From assembly GCA_936941155.1 (NCBI GenBank), contig CAKZJE010000073.1, forward strand, positions 1 through 64,000: 64,000 nt of DNA, given 5' to 3'. This DNA is from an uncultured Methylomonas sp. Its GTDB lineage: Bacteria; Pseudomonadota; Gammaproteobacteria; Methylococcales; Methylomonadaceae. A program made the position numbers and the translations under genes. This document shows positions 17,478 to 28,333 of the stretch, piece by piece. Position 1 is the stretch's first letter. Every line of letters starts with the position of its first letter. Below the pieces are notes generated by a model that did not search any database, was not told where the DNA came from, and saw only the letters and a list, made by a program, of their open reading frames with translations.

Positions 17478-18911
17478 TTAGATTTCGTTATAAAGCTGTA
17501 AGTATTGCTGTGCACTGTTGTGCCATGTAAAGTCTTTATTCATGCCATTTTGTTGTATATATCGCCAAGTATCTTTGTGGTCAAATAACACAATCGCACG
17601 TTTAATCGCTTCGAGTAATGCACCGGCACTTGCTTGATGAAATGAGATACCTGTTGCTGTGCCTTTTGCAATACTTTCCGGTAGTGCGTCTTCTACGGAG
17701 TCAGCTAAACCACCGGTTTGTCTAACTAGCGGAATAGTGCCATAGCGTTGGCTGTAGAGTTGGTTTAAGCCGCAGGGTTCAAAGCGTGATGGCATTAAAA
17801 ATATATCCGATCCTGCTTCAATCAGATGTGCTAAATCTTCATTATAACCAAGCGTGACAGACATTTTATCTGGATATAAATGTGCAAAATTTTGCAAGCG
17901 GTGTTCAAAACTTGGATTGCCACTTCCTAACAGTACAAATTGCAAAGGGATTCCCATCATATCTGGCAAGCAATCTAAAATTAGGTCAATTCCTTTTTGC
18001 TCAACTAAACGGCTAATCAGTCCAAATACTGGAATTTTTGCATTCACGGGCAAAGAAAGTCTTTGTTGTAAGGCTATTTTATTGGCTTGCTTTTGCTCTA
18101 AATGATGAGCATCGTAATGTTGTGGAATTGCAGGATCAGTTTGTGGATTCCATTGATCCGTGTCTATGCCGTTCATAATGCCACTTAACACGTCTTGTCG
18201 ATGGCGCAACAATCCTTCTAATCCGTAACCGAAATCAGGTGTTTGAATTTCTAAGGCATAAGTAGGACTTACTGTTGTAATCCGGTCAGAATAAACCAAG
18301 CCGCCTTTGATTAAAGACAGCATGTGATGAAACTCCAAACCGTTTGGATTCCACAGTTGTCTTGATATATTCAGCGAATAAAACTGGTTACTAGGAAACA
18401 AGCCCTGATAAGCCATGTTATGAATCGTGAAAACAGTGGCGGGGCGGTGTTCTTCTAAACTTAACAAAGCAGGCACTAATCCCGCTTGCCAATCGTTGCA
18501 ATGTACAACATCGGCTTTCCAGTTTAAATTAGCTCTATCCATTGCCACTTCAACAGCCACCCGGCAAAATAAAGCAAAACGCTCAGCATTATTAGGCCAA
18601 GCGTTACCCTTTGCATCATTGTAAGGATTACCGGCAAAATCAAAAAAAGGTGCGTAATCAACCAACCAGACCATCACATTGGTGTGTGGCAGACGGGTTT
18701 CCAAAATATTGACATCACAATTATTCACGCGCAACGAACATAGATAGCGTTTTTCTTCCTGACAGTTAAGCGTTTGATAATTTGGAATAATTAAATGAAT
18801 ATCTTGTGATAACTCTGCTAATGCTTTAGGTAAGCTACCAGAAACATCCGCCAAACCGCCTGTTTTTATCAGAGGATGGGCTTCACTACTCACAAAAAGG
18901 ATTTTTTTCAT
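17478..18911 (-). CDS. glgA: Glycogen synthase (ADP-glucose type, GT5)
   Basis: 477 residues, the normal bacterial length. It transfers glucose from ADP-glucose to the non-reducing end of alpha-1,4-glucan in the cytoplasm. The N-terminal KTGGLADVSGSLPKAL is the ADP-glucose-binding signature; later come HCNDWQAGLVPALL, VFTIHNMAYQGLFP, SRLVEQKGIDLILD and the C-terminal PSRFEPCGLNQLYSQRYG with the retaining GT-B catalytic Glu, and TGGLADSVED. It sits directly downstream of glgB (80 bp), forming the minus-strand arm of a divergent glycogen locus. Confidence 0.97.
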   Translation of the reverse strand: MKKILFVSSEAHPLIKTGGLADVSGSLPKALAELSQDIHLIIPNYQTLNCQEEKRYLCSLRVNNCDVNILETRLPHTNVMVWLVDYAPFFDFAGNPYNDAKGNAWPNNAERFALFCRVAVEVAMDRANLNWKADVVHCNDWQAGLVPALLSLEEHRPATVFTIHNMAYQGLFPSNQFYSLNISRQLWNPNGLEFHHMLSLIKGGLVYSDRITTVSPTYALEIQTPDFGYGLEGLLRHRQDVLSGIMNGIDTDQWNPQTDPAIPQHYDAHHLEQKQANKIALQQRLSLPVNAKIPVFGLISRLVEQKGIDLILDCLPDMMGIPLQFVLLGSGNPSFEHRLQNFAHLYPDKMSVTLGYNEDLAHLIEAGSDIFLMPSRFEPCGLNQLYSQRYGTIPLVRQTGGLADSVEDALPESIAKGTATGISFHQASAGALLEAIKRAIVLFDHKDTWRYIQQNGMNKDFTWHNSAQQYLQLYNEI

Positions 18912-18951
18912 AGTTCAGTTTGTTGTTATTAAAAAAATGGCGTTTTATGCA

Positions 18952-18982
18952 AACCTTTCAGCTTTTAAAAAACTGAAAGGTT
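18952..18982 (-). terminator. Hairpin in the glgB-glgA gap
   Basis: AACCTTTCAG (18952-18961) pairs with CTGAAAGGTT (18973-18982), a perfect 10-bp stem with an 11-base loop, immediately after the glgB stop on the minus strand. No strong U-tract follows, so partial termination or mRNA processing that sets the glgB:glgA ratio is possible. Confidence 0.55.
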
Positions 18983-18991
18983 GTAAAGTTA

Positions 18992-21169
18992 TTATAGTTT
19001 TAGAACTAAAGCTGCTAAAGGTGGCAAAGTTAAGCTAACAGAATGTGGTTGATTCATCCAAGCCACAGGTTCTGAAAGAGCCACACTATTCCCCACATTA
19101 CACCCACCGTAATACATTGAATCAGAATTGAAAATTTCGGTATAAGTACCTTCTTCTGGCACACCAATTCGATAAGATTCTCTTAGCACTGGCGTGAAAT
19201 TTAGAATGATAATCAAATCTTCTTGTTTGCTTTTGCGGCGATAGCAAATCACTGATTGTTGCACATCATGGCAGTCAACCCATTCAAAGCCTTGATTTTC
19301 AAAATCATATTGAAATAATGCTGGATGTTTGGTGTAAAGTTTATTCAGGTCTTTTACCAGTGTTTTAATGCCTTGATGTTGTGGGTAATCCAAAACATAC
19401 CAATCTAACGCATGGTTAAAGTTCCACTCAGCACCTTGCCCAAATTCACAGCCCATAAACAGCAATTTTTTGCCCGGATAAGTGAACATTAAGCTATACA
19501 GCAAACGCAGATTTGCAAATTTTTGCCACTCGTCGCCTGGCATTTTAGAAAGTAACGAGCCTTTGCCGTGTACAACTTCATCGTGTGAGAAGGGTAGCAC
19601 AAAGTTTTCACTAAACGCATACAGCATTCCAAAGGTGAGCTGGTCATGGTGATGGCAGCGATACACTGGATTTTGCTGCATATAAGACAAAATGTCGTGC
19701 ATCCAGCCCATATTCCATTTCATAGAAAAACCTAAGCCGCCAGTCCATGTTGGGCGAGTGACTTGTGGCCATGAGGTTGATTCTTCCGCCATAATCACAG
19801 TGCCAGGATGCTGGTCGTGTGTGACAGAGTTTAAATCGCCTAAGAAATCAATGGCTTCCAGATTTTCATTGCCACCGTATTTGTTAGGAATCCAGTCGTT
19901 TGCTTCACGGGAATAATCCAGATAGAGCATGGAGGCAACCGCATCGACTCGTAAGCCGTCTAAATGAAATTCTTCTAGCCAAAAAATAGCACTGGAGAGC
20001 AAAAAGTTTTTTACTTCGTTGCGGCTGTAATTGTAAATTAACGTGCCCCAATCGCGGTGTTCACCTTTTCGCGGATCTTCGTGTTCATACAAAGGGCTGC
20101 CATCAAAACGCGCTAATGCAAAACTGTCTTTAGGAAAATGTGCAGGTACCCAATCTAAAATAATTCCAATGTGGTGTTGATGACAATAATCTACAAAAAA
20201 ACGGAAATCATCTGGTGTACCATGCCGACTACTCGGCGCAAAATATCCTGTAGTTTGATAACCCCATGACGCATCGAGCGGGTGTTCAGTAATCGGCAAT
20301 AATTCAATATGGGTAAAACCTAATTCTTTAACATAATCAACCAGTTCTACGGCTAATTCGCGATAATTTAAAAAGTTACCGCGTTTGTCACGTCGCCATG
20401 AGCCTAAATGTACTTCGTAAATCGACATCGGTTGATGCAGCCAATCATAATTGACACGATCCGCCATCCAATTGCCGTCTTGCCAAGGATAGTTATTTTC
20501 TTGTTTTACAATGGAAGCCGTTTGCGGTCTAAACTCAAACTGTTGGCCATAAGGATCTGTTTTTGTAACAACTTGTTTGGTTTCGCGATTTAAAATTTCA
20601 AACTTATACAAACAGCCTGAGCTTAAGCCGGGAATAAAAATTTCCCAGATTCCACTGCCACCCAAATTACGCATGGGGTTACAACGACCATCCCACAAAT
20701 TAAATTCACCGACTAGGCTGACACGCTGTGCATTTGGAGCCCAAACTGAAAAATGTACGCCACTGATGCCGTCGACTGAATGTAAATGTGCACCTAGTTT
20801 TTTATAAATATGCCAATGTTTGCCCTCGCCAAACAGGTGTTGATCAAATGCAGGCAGTTGTGTACCAAAATCGTAAGGGTCATAAAACTTAAATGTTTTA
20901 CCGTTTTTATCAATGCCTTCTAGCTCATAATGTTCTGGAAGATCAAATGAACCTAACAGGCATTGAAAAATATCGGTGTGAGGAATTCTAATTAAATCAG
21001 GACCTTGACCTGCGATTTTAACCGATTCGGCTCGCGGTAAGTATGCTGTAACACAGGTCTGGTCGTCTTGTTGTTGGCGACCTAAAACAGAAAAAGGATC
21101 ATGATGACTTGCTTCAATAATTTTGATCAAATCAGAATCAAGCGGATTTTTTTTTAGGAGCTTGTTCAC
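18992..21169 (-). CDS. glgB: 1,4-alpha-glucan branching enzyme (GH13)
   Basis: 725 residues from a GTG at 21169 preceded at 9 bases by AGAGG; a longer frame would need a TTG at 21223 without such a site, and 725 agrees with typical GlgB length (~728). It makes alpha-1,6 branches in glycogen. It has two N-terminal CBM48-like modules ([31 protein letters not shown]), then the GH13 barrel with [23 protein letters not shown] (nucleophile Asp409), [11 protein letters not shown] (acid Glu462) and [15 protein letters not shown]. It is divergent from glgC over a ~98-bp shared control region. Confidence 0.97.
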   Translation of the reverse strand: MNKLLKKNPLDSDLIKIIEASHHDPFSVLGRQQQDDQTCVTAYLPRAESVKIAGQGPDLIRIPHTDIFQCLLGSFDLPEHYELEGIDKNGKTFKFYDPYDFGTQLPAFDQHLFGEGKHWHIYKKLGAHLHSVDGISGVHFSVWAPNAQRVSLVGEFNLWDGRCNPMRNLGGSGIWEIFIPGLSSGCLYKFEILNRETKQVVTKTDPYGQQFEFRPQTASIVKQENNYPWQDGNWMADRVNYDWLHQPMSIYEVHLGSWRRDKRGNFLNYRELAVELVDYVKELGFTHIELLPITEHPLDASWGYQTTGYFAPSSRHGTPDDFRFFVDYCHQHHIGIILDWVPAHFPKDSFALARFDGSPLYEHEDPRKGEHRDWGTLIYNYSRNEVKNFLLSSAIFWLEEFHLDGLRVDAVASMLYLDYSREANDWIPNKYGGNENLEAIDFLGDLNSVTHDQHPGTVIMAEESTSWPQVTRPTWTGGLGFSMKWNMGWMHDILSYMQQNPVYRCHHHDQLTFGMLYAFSENFVLPFSHDEVVHGKGSLLSKMPGDEWQKFANLRLLYSLMFTYPGKKLLFMGCEFGQGAEWNFNHALDWYVLDYPQHQGIKTLVKDLNKLYTKHPALFQYDFENQGFEWVDCHDVQQSVICYRRKSKQEDLIIILNFTPVLRESYRIGVPEEGTYTEIFNSDSMYYGGCNVGNSVALSEPVAWMNQPHSVSLTLPPLAALVLKL

Positions 21170-21267
21170 TTTGTAATGCCTCTGTGTAGTAGAATAACGA
21201 TAGATTGAAGTGAATGTTACCAAAATAACCTAACAATGTAATAGTCAATTCCACAAAGGGGATAAAA
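21170..21267. promoter_or_regulatory. Shared divergent control region of glgB and glgC
   Basis: The only non-coding DNA between the two divergent glycogen arms. It must hold promoters in both directions, but no confident -35/-10 pair was read. The AAGGGG ribosome site of glgC is at 21256-21261. Confidence 0.5.
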
Positions 21268-22548
21268 ATGTCAGCATCAGATAAGCAGCACCATGAACGA
21301 TTTGTCAGCCATCTAACACGCAATACTATTGCATTAATTTTGGCAGGAGGGCGTGGGTCGCGGTTAATGCAAATGACGGATTCAAGAGCTAAGCCTGCTG
21401 TGCCGTTTGGTGGAAAGTTTAGAATTATTGATTTTCCGCTTTCTAATTGCGTGAATTCAGGCATTCGTAAAATTGGAATTTTAACCCAATATAAAGCTGA
21501 CTCGTTAATTCGCCATATTCAACAAGGATGGGGATTTTTACGCGGTGAGTTTGGTGAATATGTTGACTTAATGCCAGCACAACAACGGATTGATGAGAAT
21601 TCTTGGTATTTAGGAACAGCTGATGCCATTTATCAGAACATGGATATTTTGCGCAGCCGTAATCCAGAATATATTGTGGTGCTTGCAGGCGATCATATTT
21701 ATAAAATGGATTATGGCGCAATGCTTGCCGATCATGTTGCGCAAGAAGCGGATTTGACCATTGGTTGTATTGAAGTCTCATTGGAAGAGGCAACCGCGTT
21801 TGGGGTGATGGATGTTGATGAACAGCGGCGCGTTAAGGCATTTGTGGAAAAACCTGCGAATCCTCCTGTGATGCCGGGCAGAACAGATACCGCGTTAGCG
21901 TCAATGGGGATTTATGTTTTTAATGCTGATTTCTTATTTGAACAGCTTGCTAAAGACGCAGAAAATCCTGAATCTAGTCGCGATTTTGGTAAAGATATTA
22001 TTCCATCCGTTATTCACGATTATAAAGTCAGTGCTTATCCATTTTTAGATTTACAAAGTGGAGAACAAAGTTATTGGCGCGATGTTGGAACGCTTGATGC
22101 CTATTGGTCTGCTAATATGGAATTAATCGGCGTTAATCCTAATTTAAATTTATACGACACCACTTGGCCAATTTGGACTTATCAAGAACAAAACCCACCG
22201 GCTAAGTTTGTATTTAACGATGATGATAGACGCGGACAAGCCGTGGACTCAATGGTATCGGGCGGCTGCGTTATTTCGGGGTCAAACGTAACCCATTCAT
22301 TATTGTTCTCTAATGTACGGGTCAACTCTTACAGTGTTATTAAAGATAGTTTGATTTTGCCACAAGTTGTTGTTGGCAGACATTGCAGAATTACCAAAGC
22401 AATTATAGAAAAAGGTTGTAATATTCCTGAAGGCACGATTATCGGGGAAGATAGAGCGGAAGACGAAAGAAGATTTCATGTCAGCCCAGGTGGCGTTGTA
22501 TTAGTGACTCCCAGCATGTTAGGACAGAGAAGGAATTATGCGAGATAG
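21268..22548 (+). CDS. glgC: Glucose-1-phosphate adenylyltransferase
   Basis: 426 residues. It makes ADP-glucose from ATP and glucose-1-phosphate, the committed step of bacterial glycogen synthesis. Visible family motifs: [16 protein letters not shown] (nucleotide binding), [52 protein letters not shown] (substrate binding) and [12 protein letters not shown], with a left-handed beta-helix C-terminus from ~300 (repeated hexapeptide-like V..S.I..S). The start is supported by AAGGGG upstream. It overlaps the GH57 gene by 11 bp, so they are translationally coupled. Confidence 0.97.
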   Translation: MSASDKQHHERFVSHLTRNTIALILAGGRGSRLMQMTDSRAKPAVPFGGKFRIIDFPLSNCVNSGIRKIGILTQYKADSLIRHIQQGWGFLRGEFGEYVDLMPAQQRIDENSWYLGTADAIYQNMDILRSRNPEYIVVLAGDHIYKMDYGAMLADHVAQEADLTIGCIEVSLEEATAFGVMDVDEQRRVKAFVEKPANPPVMPGRTDTALASMGIYVFNADFLFEQLAKDAENPESSRDFGKDIIPSVIHDYKVSAYPFLDLQSGEQSYWRDVGTLDAYWSANMELIGVNPNLNLYDTTWPIWTYQEQNPPAKFVFNDDDRRGQAVDSMVSGGCVISGSNVTHSLLFSNVRVNSYSVIKDSLILPQVVVGRHCRITKAIIEKGCNIPEGTIIGEDRAEDERRFHVSPGGVVLVTPSMLGQRRNYAR

Positions 22549-24229
22549 TAAAAAATTAAAGTTAGTTTTGTGCTGGCATATGCACCAGCCAGAATATAGA
22601 AACTTAAAAACAGGCGAATACCAATTACCGTGGACTTATCTGCATGTGATAAAGGACTACGTTGATATGGTTGCGCATTTAGAAGCCGAACCTAAAGCGA
22701 AAGCAGTCGTCAATTTTGCCCCTATTTTATTAGAGCAAATTGAAGACTATACCAAACAGATTAATGGTTATTTGCATGACAGAATTGCAATAAAAGATGG
22801 TTTGTTATCCGCTTTAGTCAGTCCGACAATTCCAGCCGATGTTGAAACGCGCTTGGGATTAATTAAAGACTGTATGCGCGCAAATAGAGAGCGACAAATT
22901 AATCGCTATCCTGCGTTTCAGCGTTTAATTGAAATGGCGGAATGGTTAAAAAATCATCACGACGGTATCAATTATGTTAATTCGCAATTTATCACTGATA
23001 TTTTAGTTTGGTATCACTTAGCGTGGATGGGAGAAACTGTCAAATTATCAGACTCGCGGATTAAACGTTTAATTGCGCAAGGCTCTGAATATACGCTACA
23101 TGATAGAGTGGAATTGCTTGAAATCATTGCCGAAATACATACTAATTTATTAGGTCGTTATAAAAGTTTAGCGAAAAAAGGACGCATAGAGCTTTCTGTA
23201 ACGCCTTATGCGCATCCTATTATGCCGTTGATGCTTGATATTAAATCAGCGCATGAAGCAATGCCTAACGCCCCACTTCCTGCTTTAAGTATTTATTCGG
23301 GTGGTGAAAAGCGCGTTAGATGGCACTTAAAGAAAGGCATTGAAACCTTTGAACGTTTCTTTGGTATGACTCCAAAAGGGTGTTGGCCATCTGAAGGCAG
23401 CGTGAGCAAACAAACGTTAGAAATTTTATCAGACTTTGGATTTGACTGGGCTGCTAGCGGCGGCAATGTTTTAGGTAATAGTTTGCATCAGTCGGGTAGT
23501 AGTGGAGAAGACGTTCATCATCCATTTAAAGTGGAAGGGACTGATATTGCTTGCTTTTTTAGAGATGACGGTTTGTCCGATTTAATTGGCTTTGAATATT
23601 CAAAATGGCACGCTGATGATGCTGTGATGAATCTAATCGGGCATTTAGAAAACGTTGCTGCCAGTGATAAAGATAAAGTTGTCTCCATCATTATGGACGG
23701 TGAAAATGCGTGGGAATATTTTCCAGCCAATGGATATTATTTTCTCAATGCGTTATACGCCAAACTTTCACAACATCCGCAAATTGAACTCACTACGTTT
23801 TCAGAATGTTTAGCTGCGAAAGTAGAAGTAAAACCATTAAAAAAATTGGTTGCCGGCAGCTGGGTTTATGGCACATTCTCAACGTGGATCGGCGATGTTG
23901 ATAAAAATCGTGGTTGGGACATGCTAGGCGATGCAAAATGGAGTTTTGATAAAGTCGTAACGACTGGACGCTTAACCCCTGAACAACTTCAAGCCGCAGA
24001 AATTCAATTAGCCGTTTGTGAAGGTTCTGACTGGTTTTGGTGGTTTGGTGATTACAATCCAAGCGCGGCTGTGAGTGATTTTGAACGGCAATTTAGACTC
24101 AACTTAACGAATTTGTATAACTTGTTAGGGTGTGCTCCTCCTTCCTATCTTGAACTCACGTTTACCCAAGGCTCAGGTGCTCCTGCAATGGGCGGCGCGA
24201 TGCGTCCGGGTATCGAAGTTACAAAATAA
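22538..24229 (+). CDS. Glycoside hydrolase family 57 (alpha-amylase/glucanotransferase-like)
   Basis: 563 residues, cytoplasmic. GH57 hallmarks: [14 protein letters not shown] near the N-terminus, [13 protein letters not shown], the nucleophile region [10 protein letters not shown] (Glu286) and the acid region [14 protein letters not shown] (Asp387), followed by a C-terminal helical domain containing [10 protein letters not shown]. The family includes amylases, amylopullulanases, 4-alpha-glucanotransferases and some branching enzymes; this subgroup is commonly annotated alpha-amylase/alpha-mannosidase. The position between glgC and malQ implies glycogen or maltodextrin remodelling. It overlaps glgC by 11 bp. 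Confidence 0.93.
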   Translation: MRDSKKLKLVLCWHMHQPEYRNLKTGEYQLPWTYLHVIKDYVDMVAHLEAEPKAKAVVNFAPILLEQIEDYTKQINGYLHDRIAIKDGLLSALVSPTIPADVETRLGLIKDCMRANRERQINRYPAFQRLIEMAEWLKNHHDGINYVNSQFITDILVWYHLAWMGETVKLSDSRIKRLIAQGSEYTLHDRVELLEIIAEIHTNLLGRYKSLAKKGRIELSVTPYAHPIMPLMLDIKSAHEAMPNAPLPALSIYSGGEKRVRWHLKKGIETFERFFGMTPKGCWPSEGSVSKQTLEILSDFGFDWAASGGNVLGNSLHQSGSSGEDVHHPFKVEGTDIACFFRDDGLSDLIGFEYSKWHADDAVMNLIGHLENVAASDKDKVVSIIMDGENAWEYFPANGYYFLNALYAKLSQHPQIELTTFSECLAAKVEVKPLKKLVAGSWVYGTFSTWIGDVDKNRGWDMLGDAKWSFDKVVTTGRLTPEQLQAAEIQLAVCEGSDWFWWFGDYNPSAAVSDFERQFRLNLTNLYNLLGCAPPSYLELTFTQGSGAPAMGGAMRPGIEVTK

Positions 24230-24240
24230 GTTATTAAACG

Positions 24241-24273
24241 AGGTCTGACAAAACTATAAAACTTGTCAGACCT
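24241..24273 (+). terminator. Perfect hairpin between the GH57 gene and malQ
   Basis: AGGTCTGACAA (24241-24251) and TTGTCAGACCT (24263-24273) form an 11-bp stem with an 11-base loop. No U-tract follows, so it is better read as an mRNA-stability or attenuation element inside the operon. It also argues against the TTG at 24263 as the malQ start. Confidence 0.5.
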
Positions 24274-24319
24274 GCATATAGATAAAGAGAAAAAGCTTCT
24301 CAAACTGGGAAATTTAAGC

Positions 24320-25792
24320 GTGACAACACTTTTAGAAGAAAGGCGGGCTGGAGTATTACTGCACATTACCTCCTTGCCAGGAAAGTATGGCAATGGAGAC
24401 TTAGGGCGGGAAGCGTATCACTTTATAAAGTTTTTACACAGTGTGGGAATTCGGGTATGGCAGACTTTACCCTTAGGGCAGCCTCACGGTGATGGCTCAC
24501 CGTATCAATGTTTATCAGCTCATGCTGGAAATACAGCATTGATTAGCCTAGATTGGCTAGAGGAAAAAGGCTGGTTACAACCAATAGATAATTGTCACAA
24601 TTCTAGTACTGATGATGGTTACACTAAACAATGCTTGATTAATAAAGCTTTTTACGGTTTTCAAGCCTTGGCAGAGAAACAAGACCTCGAAGACTTTTTT
24701 AAGTTTTGTGCTGAAAAATCAAGTTGGTTAGATGATTTTGCCTTGTTTATGGCATTACGCAATGAATTTGGAAAATGTTGTTGGAATCAATGGCCTGAAT
24801 ACTTAAAGCAACGCCACCCGCTGGCTATGAAAGAAGCGCGTCGGCGATTAGAGCGAGTCATCGACGGCATTAAATTTGAACAATACGTTTTTTTCAGACA
24901 ATGGCATGAGTTGAAAGAATTTGCTAAACAACATGATGTACTGATGTTTGGTGATATTCCCATTTTCGTATCCTATGACAGCGTTGATGTTTGGGCAAAT
25001 CGGGAAGTTTTTAAACTAGACGTTGATGGTGAAATGTCAGTTGTTGCTGGAGTGCCGCCCGATTATTTTTCAGCAACCGGACAACGTTGGGGCAATCCGC
25101 ATTATGATTGGCAGGATTTGGAACAAACCAACTTTCGCTGGTGGACTGAAAGAATGCGCACCCAATTAGAAATGTTTGATATTGTGCGGATTGACCATTT
25201 TCGTGGCTTAGAAGCCGCTTGGGAAATTCCTGCAAACGAAAGCACTGCTATCAATGGCGAATGGGTAAAAGCTCCAGGACACAAATTACTTAACGCGATT
25301 AAAAAAGCTCTTGGGGAGATTCCGTTAGTTGCAGAAGACTTAGGCATTATTACGAAAGAAGTTGACGAGCTAAGAAACAGTTTTAATTTACCCGGCATGA
25401 AAATATTGCAATTTGCCTTTGGTGATGACGCAACAAATCCCTATTTACCTCATAACTATGAGTCTAATAGCGTTGTGTATACCGGAACGCATGATAATGA
25501 TACTACTTTGGGCTGGTATCACAGTTTGAATGATGATGAAAGACACCATGTTTATCAAGCACTTGGAGTTCCTGCAATACAGATGCCGCAAGCGTTAATG
25601 CAGGCAGCTTTTGCCTCTGTTGCAAATATGGCTATTGTACCGATGCAAGATATTTTAGAACTGGGCTCAGCAGACAGAATGAACGTGCCAGGTACTACAG
25701 AAGGTAATTGGCAATGGCGTTTTAGTTGGGAACAACTCACTGAGAGTAAAATCAATTATTTAACGCGATTAATAAAATTATTTGGTCGCTAG
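24320..25792 (+). CDS. malQ: 4-alpha-glucanotransferase (amylomaltase, GH77)
   Basis: 490 residues from the GTG at 24320, with GGGA nine bases upstream; the longer TTG start at 24263 lies inside a hairpin. The protein begins TTLLEERRAGVLLHITSLPG. It transfers maltodextrin units between alpha-glucans. GH77 motifs: GDLGREAYHFI, WQTLPLGQPHGDGSPYQ, FGDIPIFVSYDSVDVWAN, VRIDHFRGLEAAWEIP (nucleophile Asp292), PLVAEDLGIIT (acid Glu339) and YTGTHDNDTTLGW (Asp392). The length is normal. It is the last gene of the glgC-GH57-malQ arm. Confidence 0.95.
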   Translation: MTTLLEERRAGVLLHITSLPGKYGNGDLGREAYHFIKFLHSVGIRVWQTLPLGQPHGDGSPYQCLSAHAGNTALISLDWLEEKGWLQPIDNCHNSSTDDGYTKQCLINKAFYGFQALAEKQDLEDFFKFCAEKSSWLDDFALFMALRNEFGKCCWNQWPEYLKQRHPLAMKEARRRLERVIDGIKFEQYVFFRQWHELKEFAKQHDVLMFGDIPIFVSYDSVDVWANREVFKLDVDGEMSVVAGVPPDYFSATGQRWGNPHYDWQDLEQTNFRWWTERMRTQLEMFDIVRIDHFRGLEAAWEIPANESTAINGEWVKAPGHKLLNAIKKALGEIPLVAEDLGIITKEVDELRNSFNLPGMKILQFAFGDDATNPYLPHNYESNSVVYTGTHDNDTTLGWYHSLNDDERHHVYQALGVPAIQMPQALMQAAFASVANMAIVPMQDILELGSADRMNVPGTTEGNWQWRFSWEQLTESKINYLTRLIKLFGR

Positions 25793-25914
25793 TAATGCTG
25801 CAAAGCAAAGATTAAATGACCTCTGTTAAGAATAATAACTGCTAAATTATTGAGCAGTTTTCTTAGAAACTGCTAATCTTAAAGAACGTTATTGAACCTT
25901 GATGAGATAGGACA

Positions 25915-27018
25915 TTGGAAGAAGATATAATAACAGACTTGACCGTGTTGCAAGATCGCTTGGATAAAATGATTATCCGTGTCGAGCAGCGCGATTTTGC
26001 ATTACAGCAATTTCAAGCACTACAAACTACGCTGTTTACGCTCAATTCGTTGCCAGAGATGATTGACTCAGTACTTGTGCAAGTAAAGACATTTTTTGAG
26101 TTAAATACAGTCAGTTTAGTATTGTTGAATGCAGAAGCTAAAATCAGCAGCTACTTAAATGATTACGGTTATAAATATCAGCAAAACCAACACTTAGTTT
26201 TACTCAACGACGCTGCAAGCATCACTCAAGAACTTTCCCACGTTGCTTATATTGGCGGGTACGATGCTGCTAAGCACAGTGTTTTTTTTCCTCATGCTAA
26301 ACAAAAACCTAGCAGCATTATCAGTATTCCATTAAATCGGCATGGCGAATATTTAGGCTCATTAAACATAGCTTGCGATAAAACTGAGAACTTTCCTAGC
26401 AAATTGAAATTAGAGTTTGCCGCGCAATTAGGCTTTACCGTTAGTATTTGCTTAGAAAATCATTTAAATTTTGCGATTGCGCAACAAGCTTATCGCAACG
26501 AAGCCTTGGTGAACGTCAATAATCGCCGCTTTTTAGAACAACGCTTGGTTGAAGAGCTAGAGCGCGGACAACGCAGTTCGCATTCATTATCGTGTCTGAT
26601 GCTTGATGTTGCTTATCCAGCGCAAAAAAATCATCAGGAAACAGCGCAATTAGATGCGCAAGTTCTGCTTGTTGTGGCGGAAACAATTAAAAGACAATTA
26701 CGAGTTGCAGATGTGTTTAGTTATTACGAAGGCAAAAAGTTTGCAGCTTTTTTAACTAACGTATCTGAAAGCATACTTGTGGCTGTGATTGAGCGTTTAA
26801 AAACAGCATTGACTGAACAAGTGATTAATTTTGCCAACCAAATTATTCCACTCACCGTCTCATTTGGTTACGCTTGTTATTTGCAACAAAATACAAAATT
26901 AAAAGAAGAACAATCTCATCAACAGATTGCTTTAAACCTAATTGCAACGGCTGATACAAATTTGTATAACGCCAAGCACAAACCCGCACCACAAAATAAA
27001 AAAATCACAGCCGCTTAA
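25915..27018 (+). CDS. GAF (DUF484-like) protein with degenerate GGDEF domain
   Basis: 367 residues, soluble. The start is probably the TTG at 25915; an ATG at residue 19 is possible. Residues ~1-30 are a short coiled coil, ~30-185 a GAF/DUF484-like domain, and ~190-360 a diguanylate-cyclase fold (NRRFLEQRLVEELERG, LSCLMLDVA, LTVSFGYACY). At the active site the GGDEF loop reads YYEGKKF, and the flanking metal and substrate positions are not conserved, so cyclase activity is unlikely. It may bind c-di-GMP or another nucleotide, or act through protein contacts. It is separated from malQ by 122 bp and probably has its own promoter. Confidence 0.82.
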   Translation: MEEDIITDLTVLQDRLDKMIIRVEQRDFALQQFQALQTTLFTLNSLPEMIDSVLVQVKTFFELNTVSLVLLNAEAKISSYLNDYGYKYQQNQHLVLLNDAASITQELSHVAYIGGYDAAKHSVFFPHAKQKPSSIISIPLNRHGEYLGSLNIACDKTENFPSKLKLEFAAQLGFTVSICLENHLNFAIAQQAYRNEALVNVNNRRFLEQRLVEELERGQRSSHSLSCLMLDVAYPAQKNHQETAQLDAQVLLVVAETIKRQLRVADVFSYYEGKKFAAFLTNVSESILVAVIERLKTALTEQVINFANQIIPLTVSFGYACYLQQNTKLKEEQSHQQIALNLIATADTNLYNAKHKPAPQNKKITAA

Positions 27019-27079
27019 AAAATTAACTTAAAAAAAGTTTAAAGTTGTGTTGTTTGATTTTGCTACGCGCCATTTTTTA

Positions 27080-27150
27080 ATCTTTGCGAATGCCTTTAAA
27101 AGTCTGTGATTTTCTATACGCACACTTAAGATAAAAGCTTTCGCAAAGAT
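27080..27150. repeat. Inverted repeat ATCTTTGCGAA/TTCGCAAAGAT
   Basis: Perfect 11-bp arms separated by 49 bases in the 214-bp gap between the GAF-GGDEF gene and the permease gene. It could be a terminator base or a regulatory site; nothing else is recognised in the gap. Confidence 0.45.
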
Positions 27151-27232
27151 AGTTAATCACTTTTTAAAGTACACGTTTTTAACAATGTTATGACTGCGTG
27201 GATTTTAGTCTAGCAACAAAACACATCACATA

Positions 27233-28333
27233 ATGACTACCTCTCCAGAATCATCCTCATGGCCATTTATCAGCGCGAGTTTTCGGCGATTTTTGCCTAA
27301 TCCGCAAGCCATTACCTTAGCAGTTATTCTCCTATTTGCCTCGTTTTTTATCTATTTACTCATCGGCTTACTCATGCCGGTGTTTGTGTCCATTGTGTTA
27401 GCGTATTTATTAAACGGTTTAGTTGAAAAAGCCGAAAAAAAGCGAATTCCTCATTTAGTGGCGGTTTACATTGTTTTTTCAGGATTTCTCACCTGTTTAG
27501 GCTTTGCTTTATTTGTTTTGATGCCAATGGTCTCAGAGCAAGCCGTGCAATTGGTGCAGCATATTCCAAGCATTGTGCGCAGCGTACAATCGCAGATTAT
27601 GCACTTGCCGCAAAAATATCCGCAAATTATCACAGAAACGCGGATTAAAGATTTGATGTTTTCAATTCAAGGAGAACTGCTTAAATATTGGCAAGCGGTG
27701 ATTTCAGGATCAGCCGCCTCTGTGATTGGCTTAGTTTCGGCAATGATTTATTTGTTTTTAGTGCCTTTTATGGTGTTTTTCTTTTTAAAAGATAAAGGGA
27801 TTATTGTCACTTGGTTTTTGCAATTTATCCCTAGAGAACGGCATTTAACCGTGCGAGTTTGGAAAGAAATCGACATTCAATTAGGCAATTATGTGCGCGG
27901 TAAATTAATTGAAGTCCTTATTTTATGGTTTGTGAGCTACATTGCCTATTCAGTGCTAGATTTAAACTATGCAATGCTATTAGCGGTGCTGATGGGATTG
28001 TCGGTGATTATTCCTTATGTTGGTGCAACCTTAGTCACGTTTCCCGTCATTGCTGTTGCGTACATGCAGTGGGGATTGAGCCAAGATGAATTTATGTATG
28101 TGATGATTGCTTATTCTATTATCCAAGCCGCTGATGGTGTAGTGTTAGTGCCATTGTTATTTTCGGAGGCGGTGAATTTGCATCCTGTTGCAATTATTGT
28201 GGCAATTTTATTCTTTGGCGGTTTATGGGGATTTTGGGGCGTGTTTTTTGCAATTCCACTGGCAACTGTAGTTAAGTCGGTAATAACGGCATGGCCTAGA
28301 GAAGGAAACAATACACTCAACAGCGTTTTTTAA
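27233..28333 (+). CDS. AI-2E family / PerM-like membrane permease
   Basis: 366 residues with about seven to eight membrane segments, in the pattern of the AI-2E transporter (PerM, UPF0118) family: two N-terminal helices (AVILLFASFFIYLLIGLLMP and VFVSIVLAYLLNGL), a soluble region with PSIVRSVQSQI, then the conserved PFMVFFFLKDK, RGKLIEVLILWFVSYI, MGLSVIIPYVGATLVTFPV and a C-terminal GGLWGFWGVFFAIPLAT. Members export diverse small molecules or ions; the substrate here cannot be assigned. It is not part of an obvious operon. Confidence 0.9.
   Translation: MTTSPESSSWPFISASFRRFLPNPQAITLAVILLFASFFIYLLIGLLMPVFVSIVLAYLLNGLVEKAEKKRIPHLVAVYIVFSGFLTCLGFALFVLMPMVSEQAVQLVQHIPSIVRSVQSQIMHLPQKYPQIITETRIKDLMFSIQGELLKYWQAVISGSAASVIGLVSAMIYLFLVPFMVFFFLKDKGIIVTWFLQFIPRERHLTVRVWKEIDIQLGNYVRGKLIEVLILWFVSYIAYSVLDLNYAMLLAVLMGLSVIIPYVGATLVTFPVIAVAYMQWGLSQDEFMYVMIAYSIIQAADGVVLVPLLFSEAVNLHPVAIIVAILFFGGLWGFWGVFFAIPLATVVKSVITAWPREGNNTLNSVF

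Noticed and set aside
24263-24319. Longer malQ start at a TTG
   Set aside because: It lies in the 3' arm of a perfect hairpin and lacks a ribosome site; the GTG at 24320 is better supported.
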